IMG/VR virus record: IMGVR_UViG_3300035698_001898
Coordinates: 1-21,525 of that record
Source: a virus
Direction: 5' to 3' (one strand)
DNA length: 21,525 bases
This document shows positions 1-7,282 of the stretch, piece after piece. A program made the translations under genes and the position numbers. The notes beneath the pieces were generated by a model, which was not told the origin of the DNA, ran no database searches, and saw nothing but the letters and a program-made list of their open reading frames with translations. Position 1 is the stretch's first letter, and every line of letters begins with the position of its first letter.

Positions 1-69
1 ATTGATTTTTTCGCCTAGTCGTCTTTTTTTGCCGCCAAAAGTATGCCCATTGTTAAAAAAAACGGCCAT
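1..69 (-). CDS. 5' part of a small unknown gene, cut by the left window edge
   Basis: An open frame of 23 codons begins with ATG at 69 and runs off the left edge without a stop. The visible residues begin MAVFFNNGHTFGGKK and continue basic (RRLGEKIN). The start overlaps the TAA of the glycosyltransferase gene as TAATG, the same coupled junction used through the rest of the phage operon. A strong Shine-Dalgarno sequence (AAGGGGG, 84-78) lies 8 nt upstream. Seen: the start, the ribosome site and the open frame. Inferred: a real gene co-transcribed and probably translationally coupled with the glycosyltransferase. I do not recognise the product, and too little is visible to assign a family. Confidence 0.6.
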   Translation of the reverse strand, partial: MAVFFNNGHTFGGKKRRLGEKIN

Positions 70-1010
70 TATAAAAGCCCCCTTGCTGCTTCAAAAATAC
101 TATCAATAGTTATTGTTTGGATACAAACGTTATTAGGACAAGCATATAAATGCTTAGAATGCAGACATTTAAAATGCTCGCAACCCCCGCTGCTAGATTG
201 AATCAATGTGCAATTCCCATTTACCGGGCTGTTTTTTGTCCAAAAAGTGGGGCCGAACAAACCGATTGACTTAATTCCTACAGCATCCGAAATATGTAAA
301 AGACAAGTATCGTTACTAATCATTAAGTTACACTGTCTAATAATATCCGCAGTTTTGGCAAGTGGAAACTTACCAGAAAAATCCCAAATATGATTTTTTA
401 TTTGATCATTAGATTTCAGTGGTTTAAAGAAATGTTCATCAATCTTATCACCAACTAGAACAATTCGAGCATTTAGTTTTGATACCAAAAGTTCTAGTAA
501 CTTTTCTAACAAATTTAATGGGTATTTTTTAGCTGCCCATTTTGCATTGCAACCGTTAGCGATACAGATCAACGGTTCAATACTTTTATGATACATTTTC
601 CACGCGGGATCAATCTTAATAGAAGTAGGATAATTTTTAAAATCAGATAGCAACTGTAGATAGCTGTCTTTTTCATACAACCCCGATTTAAAGTCTGGTT
701 TTGGTTGAACCACTGCGCCGTTTGTTGCTTGCCTAAAATTTGAATGATCAAATCCCCACAAAACAAACTTCCGCCTATATCCGCTCAACTCTTTATCGGT
801 GTCTAATTCGATTATATTAAACTTCGATATGCTTTTTATAGCGTCTAATCTTGGATCAGTTTTTTCGATAAAAATAATTGGATTATTTAAATTCTGCAAA
901 AACGGAGTTGCTAAAATAAAATTTCCTATTCCATTCCCAAAAAAAACGCAATCCATAAAATAATTCCCATCGTCGATCGTCGTTTGTTTATCACTTATAA
1001 TATATATCAT
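69..1010 (-). CDS. GT9 family glycosyltransferase (heptosyltransferase-like)
   Basis: This 313-residue protein has the hallmarks of glycosyltransferase family 9, the ADP-heptose:LPS heptosyltransferase group with a GT-B fold. An N-terminal glycine loop (GNGIGNFILATPFL, about residues 25-38) marks the first Rossmann half. The second half shows KWAAKKYP (157-164), RIVLVGD (182-188), FSGKFPL (211-217) and the donor-site signature SNDTCLLHISDAVG (232-245) followed by GLFGPT (250-255). A cysteine cluster near 277-296 is also usual in this family. The true start may be Met19 (position 956), which puts the glycine loop close to the N-terminus as in relatives; neither start has a strong ribosome site. 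The gene lies beyond the late-operon terminator and just before another small gene. Known of the family: transfer of heptose or another sugar to LPS or similar acceptors in the cytoplasm. Inferred: an accessory enzyme that may alter host LPS or a phage component. The donor and acceptor cannot be read from sequence. Confidence 0.85.
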   Translation of the reverse strand: MIYIISDKQTTIDDGNYFMDCVFFGNGIGNFILATPFLQNLNNPIIFIEKTDPRLDAIKSISKFNIIELDTDKELSGYRRKFVLWGFDHSNFRQATNGAVVQPKPDFKSGLYEKDSYLQLLSDFKNYPTSIKIDPAWKMYHKSIEPLICIANGCNAKWAAKKYPLNLLEKLLELLVSKLNARIVLVGDKIDEHFFKPLKSNDQIKNHIWDFSGKFPLAKTADIIRQCNLMISNDTCLLHISDAVGIKSIGLFGPTFWTKNSPVNGNCTLIQSSSGGCEHFKCLHSKHLYACPNNVCIQTITIDSIFEAARGLL

Positions 1011-1054
1011 AAGAGTATTGATAAATCAACAAAATAAAACAGCAATAAACCACT

Positions 1055-1099
1055 CTGAACTAATAAAGAAACCGGCTATCTAAGGGGTGATAGCCGGTT
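1055..1099 (-). terminator. Rho-independent terminator of the late operon
   Basis: A perfect 11-bp inverted repeat has its arms at 1070-1080 and 1089-1099 (AACCGGCTATC and GATAGCCGGTT) with an 8-nt loop. Read on the minus strand, the stem is followed at once by TTCTTTATTAG, a U-rich tail. It lies 37 nt after the endolysin stop. It is the clearest intrinsic terminator in the window and separates the structural and lysis operon from the glycosyltransferase. On the plus strand the hairpin is followed by G-runs instead, so it should act in one direction only. Confidence 0.85.
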
Positions 1100-1113
1100 G
1101 GGGTAGGGGTAGG
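1083..1113 (+). other. G-rich tract, possible G-quadruplex
   Basis: The plus strand contains one run of four G inside the terminator loop (1084-1087), then from 1096 a GG, TT, GGGG, TA, GGGG, TA, GGG series. That gives four runs of three or more G with short spacers, enough on paper for an intramolecular G-quadruplex. It lies on the template strand for the late operon, directly beside the terminator. The pattern is seen directly; structure and function are inference. Confidence 0.35.
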
Positions 1114-1135
1114 GAATCAAGAGAAAACAACTTTA

Positions 1136-1570
1136 TCAAACAATCTTCCGAACTGCAAGCAATTTCTTTGTGCTATACATTTTGAAACAAACGGAGTTAT
1201 TTTGATTTCCACCAAGCACGACAAGATACCCTGTGCTAGCGTCAATGTGGTCAAAAAAAGCAACGTGACTTTGCCAGTCTTGCGGGGTTTTTCGATAGAA
1301 AATAACTATATCGCCATAGGTTATATTTTCAAGATTTGATTCCGTGCCGAACGATTTAAATGAAACGGCAGCAGCGGTTATTTTATCGCAATTATAACCG
1401 GCTTCCATCAATACAGTTTTCGCAAAGGCCGAACACCAAGCCACCTCGTCATTAGGTGGCATTCCAATCGTGGAAAGAAAACGATTGATTATTTCATTAG
1501 ACTCTTTGTTTGGAATCTCCGTCGTGCCTAAATAGCTTTTTGCAATATCCATGTGCTTAAAATAATTCAT
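1136..1570 (-). CDS. Endolysin, TIGR02594-like (NlpC/P60-CHAP type cysteine peptidase or amidase)
   Basis: The protein matches the TIGR02594 phage lysis family, compact cysteine-dependent cell-wall hydrolases related to NlpC/P60 and CHAP enzymes. In numbering from the upstream ATG at 1576, an E-I-P-x-K-E-x-N segment at 20-27 precedes DEVAWCSAF, whose Cys48 is the expected nucleophile. SHVAFF supplies His104, and LGGNQ (121-125) is the conserved polar motif after it. I prefer the second ATG at 1570 (144 residues): it overlaps the previous stop as TAATG and sits 7 nt after GGAG (1581-1578), whereas the first ATG is only 1 nt from that site. There is no signal peptide, so export needs a holin, and two small membrane proteins are encoded just upstream. 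It is the last gene before the terminator. The expected role is peptidoglycan cleavage at lysis; the bond cut is not predictable. Confidence 0.85.
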   Translation of the reverse strand: MNYFKHMDIAKSYLGTTEIPNKESNEIINRFLSTIGMPPNDEVAWCSAFAKTVLMEAGYNCDKITAAAVSFKSFGTESNLENITYGDIVIFYRKTPQDWQSHVAFFDHIDASTGYLVVLGGNQNNSVCFKMYSTKKLLAVRKIV

Positions 1571-1791
1571 TACCATTCTCCGTTATCTTTATTGAAGATA
1601 ATCGAACCTAAGTTTTGAGCGCTTTGGGCTCCTAAATAAACACCACCTATTTTCCACATTGCATCTAAACAAACGGAAGCCAATTCAGGCTTAATGAATA
1701 GAGTAATAAATAAAGCAACCTCAATCCCAACGGCAAAAAAGAATTTTCTAAATCCAGGTTTAAATGCTTTTTTGATTTTTGTCATTGTCAT
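1570..1791 (-). CDS. Small membrane protein, candidate holin
   Basis: This 73-residue protein has a basic N-terminus (KIKKAFKPGFRK), a clear transmembrane segment at about 17-33 (FFFAVGIEVALFITLFI) and a second weakly hydrophobic or amphipathic stretch at about 38-58. Size, topology and position directly before the endolysin, which it overlaps as TAATG, fit a class II or class III holin that releases the endolysin. The N-terminus reads Met-Thr-Met-Thr, giving two possible starts (1791 and 1785), loosely recalling the dual start of lambda S, though no charged residue lies between them. Its start lies 32 nt inside the preceding gene. No specific family is recognised; holin is inferred from topology and context. 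Confidence 0.6.
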   Translation of the reverse strand: MTMTKIKKAFKPGFRKFFFAVGIEVALFITLFIKPELASVCLDAMWKIGGVYLGAQSAQNLGSIIFNKDNGEW

Positions 1792-2086
1792 TGTATTCTT
1801 TCACGGCTAAAGTCAGATTTTTAATCGTTTCTTTTAGCTCTTTAAATTCACCATTCATTTTAGGCATTGTCTTTAAAATGTCGTCAACTCTTCCGTGAAT
1901 CTTTTCCATGGAATGCCTGCATTCATTCTGTTGAAGCGTGCATTTTTTTCCCATTGTTTCAAGTACAAAGTTTTTCGTTGACTCACTTGCCTCCGTTTTG
2001 ATTTCACTTTTTAACTTGAAATAAAGGCCAAACAATCCTAAAAGAGTTACTGTAATAACACCTATTGCCGACGTGATAGAAGTCAC
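1760..2086 (-). CDS. N-terminally anchored coiled-coil membrane protein (spanin-like or XhlA/holin-accessory candidate)
   Basis: From a GTG start at 2086 this gives 108 residues. That start is chosen because a near-perfect Shine-Dalgarno (AAGGAGG, 2100-2094) lies 7 nt upstream; the upstream in-frame TTG at 2092 touches the site and is unlikely. Residues 7-24 form one transmembrane segment (AIGVITVTLLGLFGLYF). The rest is charged, heptad-like and probably coiled coil, with two cysteines in a C-x6-C arrangement near the middle. One N-terminal anchor plus a charged coil resembles an inner-membrane spanin or an XhlA-like lysis accessory. It is the first gene of the lysis cassette and overlaps the candidate holin by 32 nt. 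No embedded Rz1-like lipoprotein was recognised. Function is inferred from topology and position only. Confidence 0.6.
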   Translation of the reverse strand: MTSITSAIGVITVTLLGLFGLYFKLKSEIKTEASESTKNFVLETMGKKCTLQQNECRHSMEKIHGRVDDILKTMPKMNGEFKELKETIKNLTLAVKEYNDNDKNQKSI

Positions 2087-2093
2087 TTCCAAC

Positions 2094-2100
2094 CCTCCTT
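2094..2100 (-). promoter_or_regulatory. Strong ribosome binding site that fixes a GTG start
   Basis: AAGGAGG on the minus strand is nearly fully complementary to the 16S rRNA tail. It lies 7 nt before GTG at 2086 and touches the upstream TTG at 2092, so GTG is the likely start of the first lysis-cassette gene. It is among the strongest ribosome sites in the window. Confidence 0.75.
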
Positions 2101-2123
2101 GGTTGTCAAGCTTTTTCGTTCAA

Positions 2124-4058
2124 TTATATTTTGCAACTCAAAACAGTTATCTGAAAACCGTTATCTTGGTTATTCCCATTATGATCAGTGATTTGAACAG
2201 TCCAGCAGCTATTTACACCATCATATATTACCCTTAGCATCGCAGGAGTCCCTAATAAAGTTATTAAAAAGATTACATCATCCGGTGAATAATGTGGATA
2301 ACAAACTGACGCTTCAAAATAATGAGGCGGCTTTATTTGATAAATGCCAGTAGCGCTTTTTCTAGAATACCAGTTATTATACTCGCCGGTTACGGATACG
2401 GGAAAAGCCATACCAGCTTTATAAATAACAGCTTGACTTACTCCGTCAATATCTTCTGCTAATTCCCTGGAAATCGCGCTTGTACTAGCGTTAGCGCTCG
2501 ATGTGATGTTTACCGAGAACGACGCCAAACACCATGTTATTGTATCCGCTAAAAGCGGTTTAGTTATTGCTTCATTGGGCAAATCATGAGTACCATCGGT
2601 GTTATGTTCCTTTGTTTCAATTTCACCGATCCACCCGACATCAGGAGACGAAAAAACTTTTTTGACTACATTTGATATGGATACAGAATCAACGTTAGAA
2701 TTTAAAAACTCTAGCGGCCCCACTCCCGTTGATTCGATTCTTAGTGCATCAAGATTAACTTTAAGTCTGTGAATAATCCAATTTTCGTTGATCCCATAAT
2801 GTACCCCGTTTGTCTGCATTGCAGCGGTACTAAATGCGCCCAATACGCCACTATTTACATTAACGTTGTCAAGCGTTATTCCATCATTATCATATAAAAA
2901 CATTATGCCGGTTTTGGCAGTTGCTAAGGTGGTTGCATAAATGTTTACATTTTCAAGGTTACAATTGCTAGTGTTTCCAAAAAGAACAACGCCGCTTGTC
3001 GTTGTTTGATGTGCAGTTATTCTATCGGCGTATATTTCAGCATTTTGCAACGTTGCATTTACTATCGTTACATCAAGATTAACCGCCAGGTCCGTTATGC
3101 AAGCACAGTCTGAATTATCAACGTTGACCAATTTGCAAGCAGTAGCACTTTTTAAAGTATCGATCTTGTATGTATTGCCGGCGTTCGCACCACTATTAAA
3201 CGTAACCAACGAACCAACGCCGCTATCGTATAAATCGGCACCTGCAATTGTTAGCTCGTTTGAGTTATCAATTGACCCGATAACTGAATTAAGGCCGCAA
3301 ATAGAAAACATATCTCCTAATTGGTTTGATTTTAAATCACCAACTTTTAAATATGTTCCCTTACAATTTAAAGTTACATTAGATGGAATTTTTAGATTAA
3401 CGGGGGTTTCGTCGTAAAACTGAAAACCAGTTAAATCATAAGTACCGCCACCGGCTTGATTTAATTTTGACAAATCAAGCTGAAGTTGCAAATAATATTT
3501 TTCATCGCTCGTTACAAGATACATTTTTTGCAGAGTATAAACTGCACTTATATCAATGCAACAATAAGCCAAAACTGATTGCGTATCACGGTCAAAAACC
3601 GGATTAGTTAAAATGTTTTCGATATAATCAAAATCAGGGTCTAGCGAAGTTGAGTCAAGGTTTAAAACGATTGCATCCCACCGATAATAGAGCGAAGCGA
3701 CATTTGGACTAGGACAAGTTAAATTAAAATCAACGCTTATTGAGTTGACGTTAACCCGCTGCCCGCTTGCCGCAAAATAGCTTCCAGGCGCAACGGTATA
3801 TAATCCAGCAGCAGATCCCAACGAAACGGCAAGGCCCGAAATAACACCGCTTACAACATCCTCTAATAGATAATCATAAAACTCTAACCATTCGCCGGTA
3901 AACCGCTGAATGAAGTTCATAAATTCATACGGCGGTTCCTCGACTATCCATCCCGCTGCTATTTTACCTAGCGGGGGCACTTCAATTTCGACCCCTACCG
4001 TTCCGGCAGTACACCAAAACGGGTAGTAATCAGGGCGTTCGATATAAGGAAAACTCAT
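2124..4058 (-). CDS. Tail fibre / tailspike with predicted beta-helix
   Basis: The 644-residue protein opens with a baseplate-attachment segment typical of phage fibres: PFWCTAGTVGVE (13-24), GWIVEEPPYEFMNFI (36-50) and GEWLEFYDYLL. A beta-rich region follows, and from about 205 to 465 there are short Asn-, Thr- and Val-rich strands of similar spacing (for example NLENVNIYATT and ITLDNVNVNSG), as in right-handed beta-helix tailspikes. Residues 480-495 (ETKEHNTDGTHDLP) resemble the H-x-x-DGTH hinge common in fibre stalks, and about 505-644 forms a distinct C-terminal domain that probably binds the receptor. An RBS (AGAGG) precedes the ATG, and the gene follows the DUF2612-like baseplate protein, as expected. 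Known of such proteins: host recognition, sometimes glycan cleavage. No catalytic residues can be named, so enzymatic activity is open. No separate fibre-assembly chaperone gene is seen next to it. Confidence 0.75.
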   Translation of the reverse strand: MSFPYIERPDYYPFWCTAGTVGVEIEVPPLGKIAAGWIVEEPPYEFMNFIQRFTGEWLEFYDYLLEDVVSGVISGLAVSLGSAAGLYTVAPGSYFAASGQRVNVNSISVDFNLTCPSPNVASLYYRWDAIVLNLDSTSLDPDFDYIENILTNPVFDRDTQSVLAYCCIDISAVYTLQKMYLVTSDEKYYLQLQLDLSKLNQAGGGTYDLTGFQFYDETPVNLKIPSNVTLNCKGTYLKVGDLKSNQLGDMFSICGLNSVIGSIDNSNELTIAGADLYDSGVGSLVTFNSGANAGNTYKIDTLKSATACKLVNVDNSDCACITDLAVNLDVTIVNATLQNAEIYADRITAHQTTTSGVVLFGNTSNCNLENVNIYATTLATAKTGIMFLYDNDGITLDNVNVNSGVLGAFSTAAMQTNGVHYGINENWIIHRLKVNLDALRIESTGVGPLEFLNSNVDSVSISNVVKKVFSSPDVGWIGEIETKEHNTDGTHDLPNEAITKPLLADTITWCLASFSVNITSSANASTSAISRELAEDIDGVSQAVIYKAGMAFPVSVTGEYNNWYSRKSATGIYQIKPPHYFEASVCYPHYSPDDVIFLITLLGTPAMLRVIYDGVNSCWTVQITDHNGNNQDNGFQITVLSCKI

Positions 4059-4067
4059 ATTAAACCT

Positions 4068-4655
4068 CTATAAAATATAAGCGAAAATTCCGCCTATTCC
4101 GGTTAATCCATATTCGCCAAAACCAGTTGTTGAACCAACAACATGATGACTCACTGAACTAAATCTAAAAGCCCCGCTTGCGGCTATTATAACATATAAT
4201 TTAATTCCGCCGCCCTTTGTTTTTTGCATCAATTCCTTAACTAAAGACTTCGATAATGTCGGCGCGGTATTAGCAGTTAAGATAACACTTGCGGGGAAGT
4301 ATTCTCTATTTAAAACAGCGGTCGATTTTGTCAATGCTTTTAAGACAGCATTCAATCTATCGCCTTCACCCTTTGATCTTAGAACAGTTACAACAACTAA
4401 TAACGTAGTTTTATAATCAGCATCGCTTAACCCATTGCGAGCAAAGCCAAGAAGATTCCCATAAATATCATCTATGTTTATTCCCTCGATATCGTCAAGC
4501 CGAACACCTTCAATTAAATCATAAATTATATCTTCTAATTCCTGCGAACGATTAGCGAAAATCTCAACTGTTTGTAGAAATTTAGGTTTATCTTTAAACG
4601 GAGTTGTTACCCGTTTTTTTGCATCTATGACATGAGTTATTATTTTATCAGTCAT
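4068..4655 (-). CDS. Baseplate to fibre connector, DUF2612-like (gpI position)
   Basis: The 195-residue protein resembles the DUF2612 group of phage structural proteins that occupy the place of P2 gpI between baseplate J and the fibre. Seen: an N-terminal helical part with QELEDIIYDLIEG, a GINIDDIYGNLLGFARNGLSDADYK stretch typical of the family, then a helix (GEGDRLNAVLKALTK) and a C-terminal beta region rich in glycine (VVGSTTGFGEYGLTGIGGIF). It starts right after the baseplate J stop with the junction TAAATG. The likely role is joining the fibre to the wedge. Length and order support the call; the partner contacts are inferred. Confidence 0.75.
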   Translation of the reverse strand: MTDKIITHVIDAKKRVTTPFKDKPKFLQTVEIFANRSQELEDIIYDLIEGVRLDDIEGINIDDIYGNLLGFARNGLSDADYKTTLLVVVTVLRSKGEGDRLNAVLKALTKSTAVLNREYFPASVILTANTAPTLSKSLVKELMQKTKGGGIKLYVIIAASGAFRFSSVSHHVVGSTTGFGEYGLTGIGGIFAYIL

Positions 4656-6113
4656 TTAAACAGTTCCGTCTATTTCGACAGTTATCCGGCTTGAATCAAA
4701 TTTAAACTGTTGATAGGATAAGCAGGAAATATTAACAACCCCTAACGCGGGATAAGTCAACCCGGTAAGAACCGCGTTCAATGTCCATATGCCAGATGTT
4801 AAATTAATCGGGGTACTGTAATCATGAAGCAATAAAGCTTTTCCAATTTCTTGAATAATCAACGAGTGAACAATAATGTTATTGGCAATATCAATTTGAT
4901 TTCCAGTTGCGGAAACCGTAGAATCTAAAGTTACGTTTAAACCATTTGCGGATGCAAATTCATAGCCAGCATACAACGATTCGATCTTTAATGTTGAGCC
5001 TACAATGCTAGGTGCTATCGGCATATTCGCGGCAAGATTTATAACGTTAATTAGTCCATTAACAATTTCGCTAGCAGTTGCAGCCGCGCTAGATGTATAT
5101 GAGTAAGTAACCCCATTTATTTCAATCGTATATGTGAATAAGTTAGCGACGGTGAAGCCATAAATATTTACTTGCTTTGTTCCCTGATTAAAATCAGCGG
5201 TAACAGTTAGTTTAACATGCATCCAGATATCTAAATCTTGCGGTCGATCATAATAAATATTATGATCATTTAATTCATTGTCGGTTACTACTGTTAAATC
5301 ACTTCCGTAAGTCTGGATTCCACTTGCCTTTGCTTCCCATATCATCGACGCGACGGCTTCATCTAATCCGCCGCGCACAATACAATGCACGGAATGAGGC
5401 GGACGGCCTTCGCTGTCAATAGAATCAGTCTCGTTTTCGATTACTAAACAATCGGTAACATTTGCAACATCATCCAACAATCTAGACTGTAATGCCGGAG
5501 TTGTCCCGGCTCCAATTACTTGTAAACTTTCAAGGCGTCTTACCCTCAGATCGCCGTCCGATTCGATTACATCCCCTAATTCTTCATCAGCCGTATTAAC
5601 AATTGAGGTCCAACCGCTAACCGTTGACATTTTTTGAGATAGCTTGCCAAGAGGCGCATGAACTTTCCCGGAATTTAAAGCGGTCCAAGTATCGTTAATA
5701 ATCCCGGATACGGGGAAATGTTGAAAAGTTGTACTTCTGAATATATCACCTGTACCAATAACCGCCGCCCTTGTCCCTACCGGAACAATTGTACCAGATA
5801 TCCCGGTTAAAGTAACTGGCACGGTCGAATAACTAGCGGGGTGCCTTTGAATCAAAAGAAGATTGCAAATGTTATCAAGAGATAATCCAACAGAATTATT
5901 TGGATTAAGTGAATCATATAAATCCTGGAGCAACTCCCACAACAAAGATTCTCTTTCTGCCAAGATTGAAATCAATTGGCCTAATGCGGAATCTGCTGTT
6001 GTGATAATTGTTTCGCCAAAAATAGGCGATGCTTCAAACGCTAATGCGATTTCTGCATTTATTTCTTGCAAGGTTTTTCTAGTAAATCCATTCGCAGTTA
6101 ATCCATAAGTCAT
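4656..6113 (-). CDS. Baseplate J-like (gp47-type) wedge protein with an inserted module
   Basis: The 485-residue protein has the baseplate J layout. The N-terminal helix region carries LGQLISILAERESLLWELLQDLYDSLNP (44-71). A beta domain with TVPVTLTGISGTIVPVGTRA follows, then GDLRVRRLESL (187-197), the conserved segment before the C-terminal domain, and DEAVASMIWEAKASGIQTYGS (251-271). The C-terminal domain appears split: KLTVTADF (301-308) and NIIVHSLIIQEIGKALL (412-428) should be nearly adjacent, but about 100 residues lie between them. That insert (TYTIEINGVTYSYTSSA and onward) resembles segments in the sheath and in the neck protein at 13663-14457. The protein forms wedges around the central hub and transmits the contraction signal. 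It is coupled to the gp25-like gene by a TAAATG junction. Confidence 0.9.
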   Translation of the reverse strand: MTYGLTANGFTRKTLQEINAEIALAFEASPIFGETIITTADSALGQLISILAERESLLWELLQDLYDSLNPNNSVGLSLDNICNLLLIQRHPASYSTVPVTLTGISGTIVPVGTRAAVIGTGDIFRSTTFQHFPVSGIINDTWTALNSGKVHAPLGKLSQKMSTVSGWTSIVNTADEELGDVIESDGDLRVRRLESLQVIGAGTTPALQSRLLDDVANVTDCLVIENETDSIDSEGRPPHSVHCIVRGGLDEAVASMIWEAKASGIQTYGSDLTVVTDNELNDHNIYYDRPQDLDIWMHVKLTVTADFNQGTKQVNIYGFTVANLFTYTIEINGVTYSYTSSAAATASEIVNGLINVINLAANMPIAPSIVGSTLKIESLYAGYEFASANGLNVTLDSTVSATGNQIDIANNIIVHSLIIQEIGKALLLHDYSTPINLTSGIWTLNAVLTGLTYPALGVVNISCLSYQQFKFDSSRITVEIDGTV

Positions 6114-6476
6114 TTAAAAGACCTCTGTAATTGAGACTATTTCATCGGTACTTGTCAAGCAACTAAATGAAACTGTTAGCTCTCTACTTTCATCATCGAT
6201 AGAATAATCAATATCATCATTTAATTTAATAATTCCAGGACAACTTAAAATAGTTGAAACAAAGGCTGCGTTAATCACGACCATATTTAAAAAACTATTT
6301 CCTAGAATATATTGATAATACGGAGTCCCGAATTTTACATCTAAAAACCATTCTCCCATGAATGTTTTAAGCCGAATTAAGAGCCGTTGCCTAATAACGT
6401 CTGTACCTTCAATGATGGATAATCCGCCGTCATCGAAGGACAAATCACCGCCTAAATCTAATCCTAAATCTTTCAT
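6114..6476 (-). CDS. gp25-like baseplate wedge protein (gpW/gp25, DUF2634-like)
   Basis: The product is 120 residues from the ATG at 6476. That start is preferred to an upstream one at 6503 because it overlaps the previous stop as ATGA and has AGGA five bases upstream. Family features are LDLGGDLSFDDGGLSIIEGTD near the start, VIRQRLLIRLKTFMGEWFLD (the conserved Arg and Glu-Trp segment of gp25 and gpW baseplate proteins) and GTPYYQYILG. Proteins of this family are lysozyme-fold-free homologues of T4 gp25 that nucleate sheath assembly on the baseplate. Its place between spike and baseplate J matches many contractile phages and related injection systems. Confidence 0.85.
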   Translation of the reverse strand: MKDLGLDLGGDLSFDDGGLSIIEGTDVIRQRLLIRLKTFMGEWFLDVKFGTPYYQYILGNSFLNMVVINAAFVSTILSCPGIIKLNDDIDYSIDDESRELTVSFSCLTSTDEIVSITEVF

Positions 6477-7282
6477 CCAATTCCTACTGTATCTGATAAA
6501 CACGCAGTTAGCAAGGCAGTTAATGTTGTAATATCCCCAGGAGTCGCCGTTCCTGCGTTAACCCATGCCGCAACTGTTGCGATTATTGTATCAATAAAAA
6601 CCTTTGTGTCCTTAATTGCCATTGTGTCGCCGCCAACAACAGACTCAGCAGTTGCGCCAACTCCCACCATTCCGCCAATTAGGGATAGCGGCATATCTGC
6701 GTTGATAACGATTGAATCACCGCTAACGGCCACACTCGGCGCTGTTACGTTAACCGCTGCATTGCTTTCAATTGCAATATTTCCAGTTTTGTCTATCGTT
6801 ATTACACCATGATTTGATTCGCTGGTAAAACCAACTTGCAACTTATTTTCATACTTTGATAACGGTGGAAACAAAAACGGGAAAATTCCAGGAATTGCAA
6901 TCGTATCGTTTAAGTTATTGCTTCTTGTATCGCCACTATCGACCGGATCAATATTAGCATTGTTTAAAAATGAATCAATTGATCTGTCAGTAACTAGTAG
7001 CAAAACCATGTCATCAATTGCGACCGGCAAACTAATATAAAAATTCGTAGTTCTAAAAGTAAAGACCGGGATGCTAAATAATATCGGTAAATCTTGCGCC
7101 TTTGGAATGTTGCCAGTTGGCAAAATTTCTTTTATCAAAGGTTGAATATTCACCGTACCATCATCATTAACAGCGGTTATTTTCCCAACGGTTGCCGTTC
7201 GTACATTCTTAATAGCTCGCAAAATAGCTATCTCTATTAAGCCCGCTATCGATGAACTATTTTTTTGAACCGTTTGACTCAT
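6473..7282 (-). CDS. gp138-like baseplate spike / puncturing protein
   Basis: The 269-residue protein begins with a short helical segment and then an OB-fold-like N-terminal domain (TATVGKITAVNDDGTVNIQP, 29-48, and PVAIDDMVLLLVTDRS), as in gp138-type spikes. The later part is a string of short beta strands (GVITIDKTGNIAIESNAAVNV, then SVAVSGDSIVI), consistent with a trimeric beta-helix needle, and ends in a helical or glycine-rich tail. The role is the central spike at the tip of the tube that pierces the envelope. No metal-binding HxH tip motif is obvious. It is joined to the hub gene by TAATG and to the gp25-like gene by ATGA. Confidence 0.8.
   Translation of the reverse strand: MSQTVQKNSSSIAGLIEIAILRAIKNVRTATVGKITAVNDDGTVNIQPLIKEILPTGNIPKAQDLPILFSIPVFTFRTTNFYISLPVAIDDMVLLLVTDRSIDSFLNNANIDPVDSGDTRSNNLNDTIAIPGIFPFLFPPLSKYENKLQVGFTSESNHGVITIDKTGNIAIESNAAVNVTAPSVAVSGDSIVINADMPLSLIGGMVGVGATAESVVGGDTMAIKDTKVFIDTIIATVAAWVNAGTATPGDITTLTALLTACLSDTVGIG

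Noticed and set aside
1011-1054. Possible promoter for the glycosyltransferase (TTGCTG with TATCAA, 16 nt apart)
   Set aside because: It matches the consensus at only 3 and 4 of 6 positions in AT-rich sequence; too weak to call, though a promoter somewhere here would be expected.
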